Source: Ignavibacteria bacterium
GTDB taxonomy: Bacteria > Bacteroidota > Ignavibacteria > Ignavibacteriales > SURF-24
NCBI GenBank assembly: GCA_025612245.1
Contig: JAAXKQ010000011.1
Coordinates: 62,001-126,000 of the forward strand
DNA: 64,000 bases
Reading direction: 5' to 3'
Shown: piece after piece, positions 34,140 through 44,398 of the stretch
Layout of the letters: the number at the start of each line of letters is the position of its first letter
How positions within the stretch are numbered: position 1 is the stretch's first letter
The notes under the pieces: generated by a model
Seen by the model: the letters and a program-made list of their open reading frames with translations, nothing else
The model's database searches: none
What the model was told of the DNA's origin: nothing
Translations under genes and position numbers: made by a program

Positions 34140-34171
34140 AAAAGTAAAATTACTGTTGAAATTTTACTTTT
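34140..34171. repeat. AT-rich 12-bp inverted repeat
   Basis: AAAAGTAAAATT and AATTTTACTTTT flank an 8-base loop, followed by TATATTTTAC. It could be a second terminator or a hairpin in the leader of the MORN-repeat gene; an overlapping, imperfect -33/-7 pair (TTG, 20 bases, TACTTTCG) lies here too. Confidence 0.4.
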
Positions 34172-34226
34172 TATATTTTACTTTCGGCGTATAAGAGTTT
34201 TTAATTAGCCTTAAAGTCAGCGTAAA

Positions 34227-34607
34227 ATGATATTTTTTAGCATTGGTAAAAGAATAAAGGACTTCTCTAAGGTAAGAATATACTCCTTTGTGCATAGTTT
34301 GACCCATAATGAGGGTGGGGAGGCTCAAGGCCAGGAATTCCAGGTGGAAATTAAGAGGCTCTACTATCCAAACGGCAACGTTAAGCTTGAAACAAACAAC
34401 AGGAACGGAAAGCTCGACGGCATTGCAAATTACTACTATGAGTCGGGAAACCTCAAAGCCCGTGAATTCTACAGGGACAACAGTATACACGGCCTCTCCA
34501 AATGGTATTATGAATCGGGCGAAATTAAAAGCGAACGATACTATAAAGACGGGACGCTGGTAAGCAAAAAAGATTACGACAAAAACGGCAGGCCGCTTGA
34601 AGCTTAA
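34227..34607 (+). CDS. MORN-like (YwqK-type) repeat protein
   Basis: A 126-residue soluble protein built from about four short repeats of the type YYxNGNVKxE or YYESGxLKxxxxYxDG, which belong to the MORN-2/YwqK repeat group. There is no signal peptide. Such proteins are often annotated as antitoxin-like, but no toxin gene adjoins it here. It stands alone between a terminator and the long leader of the respiratory operon. Function unknown; a structural or binding role is the safe reading. Confidence 0.72.
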   Translation: MIFFSIGKRIKDFSKVRIYSFVHSLTHNEGGEAQGQEFQVEIKRLYYPNGNVKLETNNRNGKLDGIANYYYESGNLKAREFYRDNSIHGLSKWYYESGEIKSERYYKDGTLVSKKDYDKNGRPLEA

Positions 34608-35010
34608 AAACTAAGCCAGTATTATTAACGGCGCCTGAATGTGACCTTTTTACTGTTGGGGGAGGTAAAACCCCGCCTGGTCCAGGCTTATTTTATTTTC
34701 TATCTGCTTTATATTCTTCTACAATACTTATCTTTTCTTCATAAATCTTCATATCCGCAAATTTCTTCCCCGTTACACCTCACTGTTTTGACTTTTAATC
34801 TGATTTTTTTATCTTAAAATAGTTCCACACTATGTGAATATTTGAGGGCAATAAGTAGTTTCCTGAACCTTTAAGCTTCAGGCCATAGCAAGGGGCGGTT
34901 ACATTTCGAACAATTATTTTTACTTAAGAGCGTCAGGCTTACCGATCATAGGAAAGTTCTTACATCGATAGATATTGGTATATCCTCAAATCTATTTGTT
35001 AAGGAAGAAA
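34608..35010. other. Leader region of the act-cox respiratory operon
   Basis: About 400 bases without a credible ORF. It should hold the main promoter of the act operon. TTGACT, 16 bases, TATCTT (about 34791-34818) is a weak sigma70-like pair; no exact TTTG-N19-TAnnTTTG match was found. A short GC-rich hairpin (GCCTGGTCCAGGC followed by TTATTTTATTTT, around 34676-34700) may end transcripts of the MORN gene. The leader would exceed 190 bases if the weak pair is used, leaving room for regulation. Confidence 0.45.
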
Positions 35011-35598
35011 ATGAAAAAAACTTTGCTGGTGAAAAAAACTGTGCTCGATTATACACTTAAAGTCAGGCTGCCTCTAACCATTTTCGTCATTTTGAGCTCC
35101 ATTGTGCTGACTTACTTCATCTCCCGTCCCGAGCGCGACGGCGTTGGTTACGGACCCACTCAGCCGGTTAATTTTTCACACAAGCTCCACGCCGGGTCAA
35201 TGGGCATAGACTGCCGTTATTGTCACACCGGGGCCGACAAGTCCCGCCACGCAATGATCCCTTCTGTCAGCACTTGCATGAACTGCCACAGCGTGGCACG
35301 CAAGGACAGACCCGAAATTATCAAGCTCACGAAATTTTATGAGGATAATAAGCCGATTCCCTGGAAGAGGATACACAGGGTGCCGGACTTTGTATACTTT
35401 AATCACAGCGTTCACGTCAACCGCGGCATCAAGTGCCAGACATGCCACGGACAGGTGCAGAATATGGAAGTCGTGGCCCAGATGAATACATTCGTTATGT
35501 CCGCATGCCTGAACTGTCATAGGAATGCCCCTCAGATGCTGCCGTACATAAATAACGTAAAATACGGACCTCAAAACTGTTTTGCATGTCACCGCTGA
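35011..35598 (+). CDS. actA: Alternative complex III subunit ActA, pentaheme cytochrome c
   Basis: The membrane-anchored multiheme subunit of the menaquinol:electron acceptor oxidoreductase ACIII. The ATG at 35011 follows AAGGAAGAAA, replacing the ORF-track start at 34975, and gives 195 residues. There is one anchor helix near residues 20-38. Five CxxCH heme motifs follow at residues 68, 89, 142, 166 and 190, the number expected for ActA, together with several extra His for axial ligation. It faces the periplasm. It is first in the act operon. Confidence 0.95.
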   Translation: MKKTLLVKKTVLDYTLKVRLPLTIFVILSSIVLTYFISRPERDGVGYGPTQPVNFSHKLHAGSMGIDCRYCHTGADKSRHAMIPSVSTCMNCHSVARKDRPEIIKLTKFYEDNKPIPWKRIHRVPDFVYFNHSVHVNRGIKCQTCHGQVQNMEVVAQMNTFVMSACLNCHRNAPQMLPYINNVKYGPQNCFACHR

Positions 35599-35610
35599 AA
35601 GAAAAAGGAT

Positions 35611-35817
35611 ATGACTATGCCTGAAACAACAAAAACACTTCAGAGACGAAAGTTTTTTGGAAAACTTGGCAAGGGACTTACAGGCCTGCTGCTTTTATCG
35701 GCTTTCCCGGTAAAGTTTTTTCAAAGTGAAAAGAAAGAAATCGCGTCTGAAAAAAAAATCAGAATTATCGAACATCCACTGGCAGTAAAAAGGAATAAGA
35801 AAGGTTTAAGAGGATGA
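35611..35817 (+). CDS. Small Tat-signal-like membrane peptide between actA and actB
   Basis: A 68-residue protein with a twin-arginine-like start (RRKFFGKLG at residues 12-20), one hydrophobic helix (about 23-35), then a short basic tail. The stop overlaps the actB start by four bases (ATGA), so it is translated as part of the operon. It could be a single-pass subunit, an assembly factor or a cleaved Tat substrate. I do not know a named act gene of this kind. The second Met (35617) may be the true start, since AAAGGAT is spaced better from it. Confidence 0.65.
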   Translation: MTMPETTKTLQRRKFFGKLGKGLTGLLLLSAFPVKFFQSEKKEIASEKKIRIIEHPLAVKRNKKGLRG

Positions 35818-38800
35818 ACAACTCAAAGAATGAAAGCTCCGGTAAGGACTATAACTACTGGAGAAGCCTGAAGGAGCTGAATAATAACCCCGAAGCATTT
35901 GATCAGAAGGCAAATGAGTTTATGAAGGGGGTTACCGATGATTTTGAAATTTCAGGTATGAGCCCGGTCTCGAGAAGAAAGTTTTTAGCCTTGCTCAGTG
36001 CTTCTGTTGCCTTTGCAGCCTCTTCGTGCACTAATTACCACAGCCACGGGGAGATAATTCCATACAATAAAAAGCCCGAGGAGGTAACGCCCGGCATCCC
36101 GAACCTGTACGCTTCCACGTGCACGGGCTGCTCAAACGCATGCGGCATCCTGATTAAGACGCGCGAGGGAAGGCCGATTAAGGTGGATGGCAACCCCGAT
36201 CACCCGGTAAATAAGGGGAAAATATGCGCCATCGGACAGGCAAGCGTCATAAACCTTTATGACCCCAACAGGCTTAAAACGCCGGTTGCAATCTCTCAAG
36301 AGGGGAATTCTTCCATAAACTGGAAGACAGTCGACGAGGGGATGATTGCAGAGCTTGAAAAGGCCTCCTCATCAGGCAAACAGATTGCCATAATTTCAGG
36401 CAGGATATCCTCTCCTTCGGAAAAAATGGTGCTGGATAACTTTATTGCAAAATACCCCACTGCAAGGGTCTACTCATACGAATTATTTGAAAACGGCGTA
36501 CGCAACGCGGCCTGGAACCGCTCTTATGCCCCGGGTTCTTTCCCTCTTATTCAGTGGGACCAGGCTAAAGTTATTGTCTCTTTGGAAGGGGATTTTCTTG
36601 CTAATGAAGGGCATGCAATTGAAAACATACAGATGTTCTCAAAAGGGCGCGATGGCTTCTTAAACAAGGACTTTAACAGGCTTTACGTCGTTGAAGCTAC
36701 AATGACGCCAACAGGAATGGCGGCCGATTACCGCCTGAGGCTTAAACCCGACAGACAGCTCGATTTTGTATTAAGCCTCATGAATGAAATTGGGGAAAGG
36801 ACAAAAAGCTCCATAAAAGCTCCTTCCGGCACATCTTCACTAAAGGACTTTGTCAAAAATGAAAATATGCTGGCCGGGACTGTGGAACATCTGGTGCAGG
36901 ACCTTATAGATAACCGGGGTTCTGCAATCGTATATGCAGGAAGCCTCCTGCCCGAAGATGTTCACGTTGCAGTAAACGCTCTTAATGAAATGCTGGGTAA
37001 TACAAGGCTCTACAGAACAGACCAGGCGGAAGTTCTGCAGATTCCATTTGCACAGAAGCAGGACCTGGAAAACCTTGTCGGTGAAATGAATAAAGGTAAC
37101 GTGCAGGTAATTATTCACTACGACACGAACCCGATTTTTGACCTTCCACAGGATTATGGTTATGCCGACGCGCTTAAAAAGGTGCCTTTCTCAATTGCAA
37201 TGCTGGAACAGGAAAATGAAACCTCGGCTCTCTGCAGGTATGCTCTTCCGATTAGCCATGACTTTGAGTCGTGGGGTGACTTCAATACAAGGATGGGCAT
37301 CTTCAGCCTCCGCCAGCCCGTAATTTATCCCTTGTATTCGACACGCCAGAAAGAGGCCATTCTTCTTAGCTGGGCCTCGGGAGACAGCAAATTCTATAAG
37401 GACACGGTCTATCACGATTTTATCATGAATAACTGGGAAAAAGGCCTTTTTGCAAGTGCGAAATCTCCATTGGACTTCAGGACTTTCTGGCTTACTGCGC
37501 TTGAAAACGGGGTTGTCGTCCTTCCTGAGAATGCCCCCGCTCCGGCCGGTTTTAAGGCTGCAAGCCTCTCTGAAATTAAGCCTCCTTCAAAGGCAGGCAG
37601 ATATACGCTTTATCTAAAGGGAAATTATTCCATTGGGGACGGGCGTTATGCAAACAACGGGTTTCTGCAGGAGCTGCCGCATCCTGTTACAAAAGTCGTA
37701 TGGGATAATTATGCCTTTATATCACCAAAGACGGCCGAGGAGTTCGGCCTGGAGATGAATGATATGGTTGAAGTTAAGGTAGGAAGCCGAAAGCAGGAGT
37801 TTCCCGTATTTATACAGCCTGGAACGGCAGACGGCGCTGTTGTAGTCGAACTGGGCTACGGCCGGAGAAAAGCCGGAGAAGTTGGGACCGGCACAGGCGT
37901 TAATGCAAATATACTTATGAGTAAAGACGCCCCAGTGACCCCTTTTATTTACAATGACGCTCAAATCAGAAAGGCTTCCGGAGCGTACAAGCTTGTTACT
38001 ACGCAGGAGCAGCATACAATTGAGGATACCCGGGCAAAGGACGCACACAAAAGGCGCGGAATTATCAGGGAGGGAACGGTCGATGAATACAAAAAAAATC
38101 CGGGGTTCCTGGAAAAAGAAGAACGCGAAAAGATCAGCATGAATAAGAACCCTGAATACCTGGGAGTAAAGTGGGCAATGGGCATAGACCTCAATAAGTG
38201 CGTGGGCTGCAATGCCTGCGTTACGGCCTGCGACATCGAAAACAACGTCCCGGTTGTAGGAAAAGAACAGGTCGACAAAGGCCGGATAATGCACTGGTTC
38301 AGGGTGGATCGTTACTATTCTGGAACTGCCGAGGACCCGGTATCCTACACTCAGCCGATGCTCTGCCAGCACTGCGACACTGCCCCGTGCGAAAACGTAT
38401 GTCCTGTTGCTGCAACTACACACAGCCCGGACGGCTTAAACCAGATGGTCTATAACAGGTGCGTTGGTACAAGGTACTGCTCAAATAACTGCCCATACAA
38501 AGTCAGGAGGTTTAATTTCTTTAACTTCAGGGACCATTTTGCCGACGGATACTACCTGCAGGAGCCGGTTGAAATGGTCTATAACCCGGAGGTTACCGTA
38601 AGGTCGCGCGGCGTAATGGAAAAGTGCACCTTCTGCGTGCAGCGCATAATGCAGGCAAGGGAAAATGCAATTGAAGAGAACAGGGAACTGAAAGGTTCCG
38701 ACGTTCAGACCGCCTGCCAGCAGGCCTGCCCGTCCGAGGCAATAGTCTTTGGAGATGCAAACGATCCAGATTCCATAATCTCAAAGTTCAGGGCTCACAA

Positions 38801-38888
38801 CCTTGGCTACCACGTCCTGGTGGATCTGAATACGCGCCCTAACATTACTTATCTGGCCAAATTAAGAAATATTCATCCGGAGGTTTAA
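35814..38888 (+). CDS. actB: Alternative complex III subunit ActB (molybdopterin-like plus iron-sulfur)
   Basis: The large iron-sulfur subunit of ACIII. Residues 1-50 are the typical extension ([10 protein letters not shown]) before the Tat motif SRRKFL (53-58), so it is exported folded by TatC. The first two-thirds resemble a molybdopterin oxidoreductase domain. The C-terminal third is a ferredoxin domain with [35 protein letters not shown] and CTFC...CQQAC. The Thr in CVGTRYC replaces a cluster Cys, as expected for the single [3Fe-4S] centre. Unusually, the N-terminal domain also keeps four cysteines (C103, C106, C110, C138). It is 1024 residues long. Confidence 0.95.
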   Translation: MNNSKNESSGKDYNYWRSLKELNNNPEAFDQKANEFMKGVTDDFEISGMSPVSRRKFLALLSASVAFAASSCTNYHSHGEIIPYNKKPEEVTPGIPNLYASTCTGCSNACGILIKTREGRPIKVDGNPDHPVNKGKICAIGQASVINLYDPNRLKTPVAISQEGNSSINWKTVDEGMIAELEKASSSGKQIAIISGRISSPSEKMVLDNFIAKYPTARVYSYELFENGVRNAAWNRSYAPGSFPLIQWDQAKVIVSLEGDFLANEGHAIENIQMFSKGRDGFLNKDFNRLYVVEATMTPTGMAADYRLRLKPDRQLDFVLSLMNEIGERTKSSIKAPSGTSSLKDFVKNENMLAGTVEHLVQDLIDNRGSAIVYAGSLLPEDVHVAVNALNEMLGNTRLYRTDQAEVLQIPFAQKQDLENLVGEMNKGNVQVIIHYDTNPIFDLPQDYGYADALKKVPFSIAMLEQENETSALCRYALPISHDFESWGDFNTRMGIFSLRQPVIYPLYSTRQKEAILLSWASGDSKFYKDTVYHDFIMNNWEKGLFASAKSPLDFRTFWLTALENGVVVLPENAPAPAGFKAASLSEIKPPSKAGRYTLYLKGNYSIGDGRYANNGFLQELPHPVTKVVWDNYAFISPKTAEEFGLEMNDMVEVKVGSRKQEFPVFIQPGTADGAVVVELGYGRRKAGEVGTGTGVNANILMSKDAPVTPFIYNDAQIRKASGAYKLVTTQEQHTIEDTRAKDAHKRRGIIREGTVDEYKKNPGFLEKEEREKISMNKNPEYLGVKWAMGIDLNKCVGCNACVTACDIENNVPVVGKEQVDKGRIMHWFRVDRYYSGTAEDPVSYTQPMLCQHCDTAPCENVCPVAATTHSPDGLNQMVYNRCVGTRYCSNNCPYKVRRFNFFNFRDHFADGYYLQEPVEMVYNPEVTVRSRGVMEKCTFCVQRIMQARENAIEENRELKGSDVQTACQQACPSEAIVFGDANDPDSIISKFRAHNLGYHVLVDLNTRPNITYLAKLRNIHPEV

Positions 38889-38892
38889 CAAA

Positions 38893-40299
38893 GTGAGCAT
38901 TGATTATTCAAAAGAATTTTCAGTCATAGAGGGAAAACCAACCTTAGCCGAAATTAACGATCTGATCGCGCGCCCAACAGAGACCAGGCCGGACAGGGGA
39001 TACTATATTGCGCTTACTATTACCTTAAGCATGCTTTTAATAGGTATTGTCTGCCTGGGGCTCACCTTTTACTACGGCATCGGGATGTGGGGCAACAACC
39101 AGCCCGTAGGCTGGGGCTTCGGTATCGTGAACTTTGTCTTCTGGGTCGGTATTGGCCACGCAGGAACACTCATCTCGGCAATACTATTTCTTTTCAGGCA
39201 AAAGTGGAGAAACGGTATTGCGAGGTTTTCCGAGGGTATGACGATTTTTGCCGTCATGACGGCAGGAATTTTCCCTCTCATACACGTCGGGCGCCCATGG
39301 CTTGCGGCTTACCTTTTCCCATACCCGAATGAGCACGGAATATGGGTAAACTTTATCTCTCCGCTGGTATGGGACGTCTTTGCGGTCTCGACCTACCTTA
39401 CCGTTTCACTCATCTTCTGGTATGTGGGACTGATACCCGACCTGGCAAGCCTGAGGGACAGGACGACGGGAAAGATTAAAAAGCTGATTTACTCCGTATT
39501 CAGCCTGGGCTGGAGGCACTCAAACAGGCACTGGCACCATTATGAAATGGTCTACCTCGTGCTTGCAGGCTTCGCTACGCCACTGGTACTTTCGGTGCAC
39601 ACTATTGTAAGCTTCGACTTTGCAGTTTCGGTCCTTCCGGGCTGGCATTCGACAATTTTCCCCCCGTACTTTGTTGCCGGTGCCGTTTTCTCCGGCTTTG
39701 CAATGGTACAGAACGTGCTTATTGTAGTAAGGAAAATTTTCCACTATGAGCACATAATTACCATCGATACCCTGGAGAAGATGAATAAGATAATTCTTCT
39801 TACGGGAAGCATGGTGGGCTACTCTTACGGAATGGAGTTTTTTATAGCCTGGTACAGCGGAAACCCGGTCGAACAGTTCGTTTTCATTAACCGCGCCTTC
39901 GGACCCTATGCTTGGGCGTACTGGATCATGGTTACCTGTAACGTAATTTCGCCGCAGCTCTTCTGGTTTAAGAAGATCAGAAGGACGATTCCTGTGATGT
40001 TCGTAATCGGGGTCTTTGTAAATGTTGGAATGTGGTTTGAAAGATTTGTAATTGTCGTTTCATCGCTTTCCAGGGACTTTCTGCCTTCAAGCTGGCGGTA
40101 CTTTACCCCAACGCCGGTCGACCTGGGAATTTTACTCGGAAGCTTCGGGTTCTTTTTTACATGGATACTCTTATTCATAAAGACGCTGCCTGTAGTCTCA
40201 ATTGCTGAGATTAAAGGGGTCATTGAAGGCTCACAGATTGAACACCATGCGGCAGAAGATTCAACTTCATTCAGGCCCCGGCAGCAGGAGGGTATGTAA
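38893..40299 (+). CDS. actC: Alternative complex III subunit ActC (NrfD-like)
   Basis: A polytopic membrane protein of the NrfD/PsrC family with about ten helices. It should form part of the menaquinol-binding site of ACIII, beside the iron-sulfur protein. Conserved family stretches include [17 protein letters not shown] and [21 protein letters not shown]. The GTG start follows GGAGG in the preceding gene's last codons. It is 468 residues long, and its stop overlaps the next ATG (TAATGG). Confidence 0.94.
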   Translation: MSIDYSKEFSVIEGKPTLAEINDLIARPTETRPDRGYYIALTITLSMLLIGIVCLGLTFYYGIGMWGNNQPVGWGFGIVNFVFWVGIGHAGTLISAILFLFRQKWRNGIARFSEGMTIFAVMTAGIFPLIHVGRPWLAAYLFPYPNEHGIWVNFISPLVWDVFAVSTYLTVSLIFWYVGLIPDLASLRDRTTGKIKKLIYSVFSLGWRHSNRHWHHYEMVYLVLAGFATPLVLSVHTIVSFDFAVSVLPGWHSTIFPPYFVAGAVFSGFAMVQNVLIVVRKIFHYEHIITIDTLEKMNKIILLTGSMVGYSYGMEFFIAWYSGNPVEQFVFINRAFGPYAWAYWIMVTCNVISPQLFWFKKIRRTIPVMFVIGVFVNVGMWFERFVIVVSSLSRDFLPSSWRYFTPTPVDLGILLGSFGFFFTWILLFIKTLPVVSIAEIKGVIEGSQIEHHAAEDSTSFRPRQQEGM

Positions 40300-41438
40300 T
40301 GGATAATAAATTGTTGTTTGCAGTAACTGCACTTTTTAACTCTCCTGAGGAAATTCTCCACGCCGTAAGGGAGGTAAGGCTTGCCGGTTATACGAAATAC
40401 GACGTCAACACGCCTTATCCGCTGCACGGCATGGATGGTGCAATGAAGCTGAAGCCTTCAACCTTAAGCTATGTGGCCCTCGTACTGGGGCTCACGGGCA
40501 CTTTCTCGGCTCTGTTTTTTATGTGGTGGGTCTCTGCAGTAAATTACCCTCTCGTAATTGGAGGGAAACCCTACTTCTCACTGCCGGCATTTATACCGAT
40601 TACTTTTGAAGTGACGGTTTTACTTGCCTCAATCGGAACCGTGGTAGCAATGCTTTTTATTTATTTCAAGCTTCCAAATAACAGCTACCCCCTGCACGAC
40701 ACGGAATACATGAGGAGCGTTTCAAGCGACAAGTTCGGTATTGTCATACTGGCAAAAGACCCTCTTTTTGATGAGGATAAGGTAGTCTCACTCTTTAAGG
40801 ACCTCAGATCAGGCAATATAACTTCCGTTTACTATGAGACAGAAGAAATAAATGTAAGGCATACCGTCTTCGAACCCAAGTTCTTAAGTTTCATGGCCGC
40901 AACTTTTATCTTTACGGCTGCATTAACTTACTTCAGCCTTAATTACATACTCTACTGGCAGCCGTTTAACTGGATGTGGTTTCAGAACAGGGTAGATGCA
41001 CAGTCAAAAAGCACATACTTTTCCGACGGTTTCGGAATGCGGATGCCCGTAGAGGGGAGCGTTGCAAGGGGATTTATTCCGTATCCATACAGGGGCGACC
41101 AGGCTTCGGCATCAAAATACCTCGTAAACCCGCTTGTCGCTTCAAAGGAAGTCCTCATCAAAGGACAGGACAAGTTTAACACTTTCTGCAGCCCCTGCCA
41201 CGGCTACTTTGGTAAAGGGGACAGCCGCCTGAGAGGACAGTTCCCGGCTCCGCCGAGCCTGCAGTCTGAAAAGGTGAGAAACTACAAGGACGGCGATATA
41301 TACCACATTATTACCGTAGGACAGAACATAATGCCATCTTATGAAAAGCAGATTACGCGCGAGGAAAGATGGGCAATTATACATTACATCCGTGCGCTTC
41401 AAAGATCCCAAAACGCCAAGGAGTCTGACGTAAAATGA
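40299..41438 (+). CDS. actDE: Fused ActD-ActE: DUF3341 membrane domain plus cytochrome c
   Basis: Two ACIII subunits appear in one chain. Residues 1 to about 185 are ActD: a small N-terminal alpha/beta part, two helices (about 55-78 and 98-122) and a C-terminal loop, typical of DUF3341. A further helix (about 199-222) is followed by a monoheme cytochrome c domain with CSPCH at 297-301 and a likely Met ligand at about 345, which corresponds to ActE. In characterised ACIII operons the two are normally separate genes. No stop or frameshift is visible between the halves. The stop overlaps actF by four bases. Confidence 0.9.
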   Translation: MDNKLLFAVTALFNSPEEILHAVREVRLAGYTKYDVNTPYPLHGMDGAMKLKPSTLSYVALVLGLTGTFSALFFMWWVSAVNYPLVIGGKPYFSLPAFIPITFEVTVLLASIGTVVAMLFIYFKLPNNSYPLHDTEYMRSVSSDKFGIVILAKDPLFDEDKVVSLFKDLRSGNITSVYYETEEINVRHTVFEPKFLSFMAATFIFTAALTYFSLNYILYWQPFNWMWFQNRVDAQSKSTYFSDGFGMRMPVEGSVARGFIPYPYRGDQASASKYLVNPLVASKEVLIKGQDKFNTFCSPCHGYFGKGDSRLRGQFPAPPSLQSEKVRNYKDGDIYHIITVGQNIMPSYEKQITREERWAIIHYIRALQRSQNAKESDVK

Positions 41439-42622
41439 GCTTTAATCAAGAAAACTTAAACTACAGAATAAAGGAATTTCCAAGAAGCCTGAACCTCCTC
41501 GGCTGGGGGCTTCTGGCGCTTGGAGTCCTGCTGATTGTCGTTTCTTTCTTTGTCGACAGGACGAGGAGCTCTTTTAACATACTGGTTTCTTTCATGTTCT
41601 TGATGAGTATCGGCCTTGGATCTTTGTTCCTCGTGGCCCTTGAATATGTCGCCGGTGCGGTCTGGAGCACACCCATTAGAAGAGTAAGCGAGTTTTTCTC
41701 AACCATACTGTTTGTTATTCCTTTGCTGGCAATACCTCTATACTTCAGCATGCACGAGATATTTCACTGGAGCCACACGGAAATTGTAAGGCAGGAGCCT
41801 GCTTTAAGCAGCAAATCGCCTTACCTGAACGTCCCGTTTTTTGTAATCAGGACCCTGGTTTGTTTTGCAGTGTGGCTTTTGTTTTACCTGCTAATAGTAA
41901 GGAACTCTGAAAAGCAGGATAAATTAAAGGACCAGGCGCTTACGACAAGAAACATCAGATTTTCAGCCATCTTCATGCCTGTCTTTGCCATTACGATCAC
42001 ACTTGCAGCAGTTGACTGGATGATGAGTCTGGAGCCGCACTGGTTTTCAACCATATTCGGGGTTTATTATTTTGCCGGGACCATACTGGCTGCCCTGGCC
42101 TCGGCAACAATTGCCGTAGTCTTTTTTATAAAAAGGGGTTACTTTACAAACCTCAGGGAAGACCACCTCTACAGCCTGGGCGCACTGCTCTTTGCTTTTG
42201 TAAATTTCTGGGCCTATATAGCTTTCAGCCAGTACCTCTTAATCTGGTATGCAAACCTGCCTGAAGAAACAACGTGGTTCCTTTTGCGCTGGCAGGGAAG
42301 CTGGAAGATAGTTTCAATTGCGCTAATAGTAATTCACTTTGTTATTCCTTACTTCGGGCTGCTCTCGCAGCCTTCAAAGATGAACCCGGGGCGCTTGCTC
42401 TTCATGTCGGTCTGGATACTCTTTGCTCACCTGTTTGACCTTTACTGGTTAATTATGCCGACCTTCAGTCGTAGGGGCGTTGTACTGGGCTGGATGGAAT
42501 TTGCTTTCCCAATTGCTGCCGTAGGTATCGTAATTATACTGTTTACTTTGAAGGCAAAAAATACAAACATTGTTCCTATTGGCGATCCGAAGCTGCAAAG
42601 AGGCCTGGATTTTAGACTTTAA
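41435..42622 (+). CDS. actF: Alternative complex III subunit ActF (NrfD-like)
   Basis: A second NrfD-like membrane subunit of ACIII with about ten helices and 395 residues, homologous to ActC. AVDWMMSLEPHWFSTIFGVYYFAG near residue 190 is a conserved part of the ActF family. The ATGA overlap with the actD-actE gene indicates translational coupling. ActC and ActF pack on either side of the membrane arm in known structures, and the same is assumed here. Confidence 0.94.
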   Translation: MSFNQENLNYRIKEFPRSLNLLGWGLLALGVLLIVVSFFVDRTRSSFNILVSFMFLMSIGLGSLFLVALEYVAGAVWSTPIRRVSEFFSTILFVIPLLAIPLYFSMHEIFHWSHTEIVRQEPALSSKSPYLNVPFFVIRTLVCFAVWLLFYLLIVRNSEKQDKLKDQALTTRNIRFSAIFMPVFAITITLAAVDWMMSLEPHWFSTIFGVYYFAGTILAALASATIAVVFFIKRGYFTNLREDHLYSLGALLFAFVNFWAYIAFSQYLLIWYANLPEETTWFLLRWQGSWKIVSIALIVIHFVIPYFGLLSQPSKMNPGRLLFMSVWILFAHLFDLYWLIMPTFSRRGVVLGWMEFAFPIAAVGIVIILFTLKAKNTNIVPIGDPKLQRGLDFRL

Positions 42623-42640
42623 CTTAGGGACGAAAAAAAC

Positions 42641-43585
42641 ATGGAACAAAAACCGCAAATTGAGGAAGAAATAAATTTCCGCGACGTAATACGGAATCCC
42701 AAAAGGTGGTTCGGGCTGATTTATCCGTACTTTTTTGTGATCATACTTATCGGGGGATACTATTTTGTGGATCACTTGAGCATTGCCAACCAGAATGACG
42801 TTGCTCCGGCATTGCCAGACTCGGCAAACGTCTTTATCGACGTGAAACCCACAAAGGCAAAGGCCTCACAGGGAGTAGACATAAAACAGATGCTTAAACC
42901 CGATGAGGCAATGATAAGTAAGGGCAAAAGCCTCTTCCAGGCAAACTGTTCTTCCTGCCACGGCACCAACGGCATGGGGGATGGCCCGGCGGGTGCGGCA
43001 CTTAACCCTAAGCCCAGGAATTTTCATGCTGCCGAGGGCTGGAAAAACGGCAGACGCGTAGCCGACATGTTCCAGACGCTGCAAAAGGGAATTCCGGGAT
43101 CTGGAATGCCCGCATTTGAATACCTCCCGGCATCCGACAGACTGGACATAATAAGCTACGTACGTACTTTTGCAAACGATTTCCCCAAGCCTTCGGAGCA
43201 GGAACTCTCTGATCTGGACAAGACTTTTAACCTGTCCAAAGGAACTCAGGCGGCCTCACAGATCCCGGTTTCCGAGGCAATTAGCGCAATAAATTCCGAG
43301 GCACTTCCCAGGATGCAGAATATTTACTCTGTTTTATCTTATATTAATAATAATGCAGGGGAGCCCGGATCGCGCATATTTAACGCCGTAAGCTCCAACA
43401 AGCTCAGAAGCCTGGTCTATCTCAGCTCTTCAGAGGACTGGAAGTCAAGCCAGAATGACTTCATCCGTACGGTTACTTCAAATACTGATGTGAACGGCTT
43501 TATCCCTGCAGTGGTAAATCTCAGCAGCAAAGACTGGAATGATCTATACCGGTATTTGTTGAGTTCGTTTTCGAAAAGGAGTTGA
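42641..43585 (+). CDS. Membrane-anchored monoheme cytochrome c
   Basis: A 314-residue protein with one N-terminal anchor helix (about residues 27-43), a single CSSCH heme motif at 103-107 and a likely Met ligand in SGMPAFEY. The C-terminal 100 residues are heme-free and of unknown role. Located between actF and the SCO/oxidase genes, it is a candidate electron carrier from ACIII to the oxidase, where subunit II has no heme of its own. The order within the operon supports that role but does not prove it. Confidence 0.85.
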   Translation: MEQKPQIEEEINFRDVIRNPKRWFGLIYPYFFVIILIGGYYFVDHLSIANQNDVAPALPDSANVFIDVKPTKAKASQGVDIKQMLKPDEAMISKGKSLFQANCSSCHGTNGMGDGPAGAALNPKPRNFHAAEGWKNGRRVADMFQTLQKGIPGSGMPAFEYLPASDRLDIISYVRTFANDFPKPSEQELSDLDKTFNLSKGTQAASQIPVSEAISAINSEALPRMQNIYSVLSYINNNAGEPGSRIFNAVSSNKLRSLVYLSSSEDWKSSQNDFIRTVTSNTDVNGFIPAVVNLSSKDWNDLYRYLLSSFSKRS

Positions 43586-43588
43586 AAC

Positions 43589-44398
43589 ATGAGAAATTTA
43601 AACGGGGGAAAGGCTATCCTTCTTTTCATCATATTCTTCCTTTCTTCCCTTGACCTTAATGCACTGCAAAAGAATAGTACTGGAAAAGTCGGAATAGATG
43701 AAAAGCTTGGCAGTTACGTTCCTCTGGACGTTACTTTTAAGGATGAGAACGGTAAGCCGGTCACGCTTAAAAGCATGATTAAAAGGCCGGTAGTACTGGC
43801 ATTTGTGTATTACCATTGTCCCGGCGTCTGCAGCCCGCTTCTAAGCGGGGTGGCTGAGGTGATTGATAAAGTGGACCTGGAGCCCGGGCGGGATTTTGAC
43901 GTCTGGACGATCAGCTTTGACCCGAATGACAAGCCAAAAGATGCAAAGAAGTGGAAAAGTGACCACATAGGGGCCATGAGGCGCCAGTTGCCTGAAAGCG
44001 CGTGGACTTATATGACCGGTGACAGCCTTACGATTCACAGGCTTACCGATGCCGCAGGCTTTTTTTACAAGCGCGACAGGGGAGACTTCATTCACATGGG
44101 AGCACTTATCGTGCTATCCCCGGAGGGGAAAATCACCAGGTACATCTTTGGAACACAGTTCCTGCCTTTCGACCTTAAGATGGCTGTCATTGAAGCCCAG
44201 AAAGGTGAAACTACACCTACGGTAAACAAAATACTTGCCTTCTGCTACAGCTACGACAGGCAGGGAGGAAAATATGTCTTTAATGTTACAAAAGTAATTG
44301 GGAGCTTAATGTTATTCTCTGCTGTTGTGCTCTTTACGGTTCTGGTCCTCAAAAGCAGAGCAAATAAAAGTAAAGGAGAGGAGTTGAAACATGGCTGA
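43589..44398 (+). CDS. SCO1/SenC copper chaperone
   Basis: Delivers copper to the CuA centre of oxidase subunit II and works as a thiol-disulfide protein. The CxxxC copper site is YHCPGVCSPL, with the third ligand His in FIHMGALIVLS. An N-terminal signal or anchor (residues about 8-26) and a C-terminal helix (about 235-257) hold the thioredoxin-like domain in the periplasm. The extra C-terminal helix is not universal in the family. It overlaps the subunit I gene by eight bases. Confidence 0.93.
   Translation: MRNLNGGKAILLFIIFFLSSLDLNALQKNSTGKVGIDEKLGSYVPLDVTFKDENGKPVTLKSMIKRPVVLAFVYYHCPGVCSPLLSGVAEVIDKVDLEPGRDFDVWTISFDPNDKPKDAKKWKSDHIGAMRRQLPESAWTYMTGDSLTIHRLTDAAGFFYKRDRGDFIHMGALIVLSPEGKITRYIFGTQFLPFDLKMAVIEAQKGETTPTVNKILAFCYSYDRQGGKYVFNVTKVIGSLMLFSAVVLFTVLVLKSRANKSKGEELKHG

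Noticed and set aside
34227-34607. Toxin-antitoxin module
   Set aside because: YwqK-type repeats are sometimes named antitoxins, but there is no toxin partner on either side.
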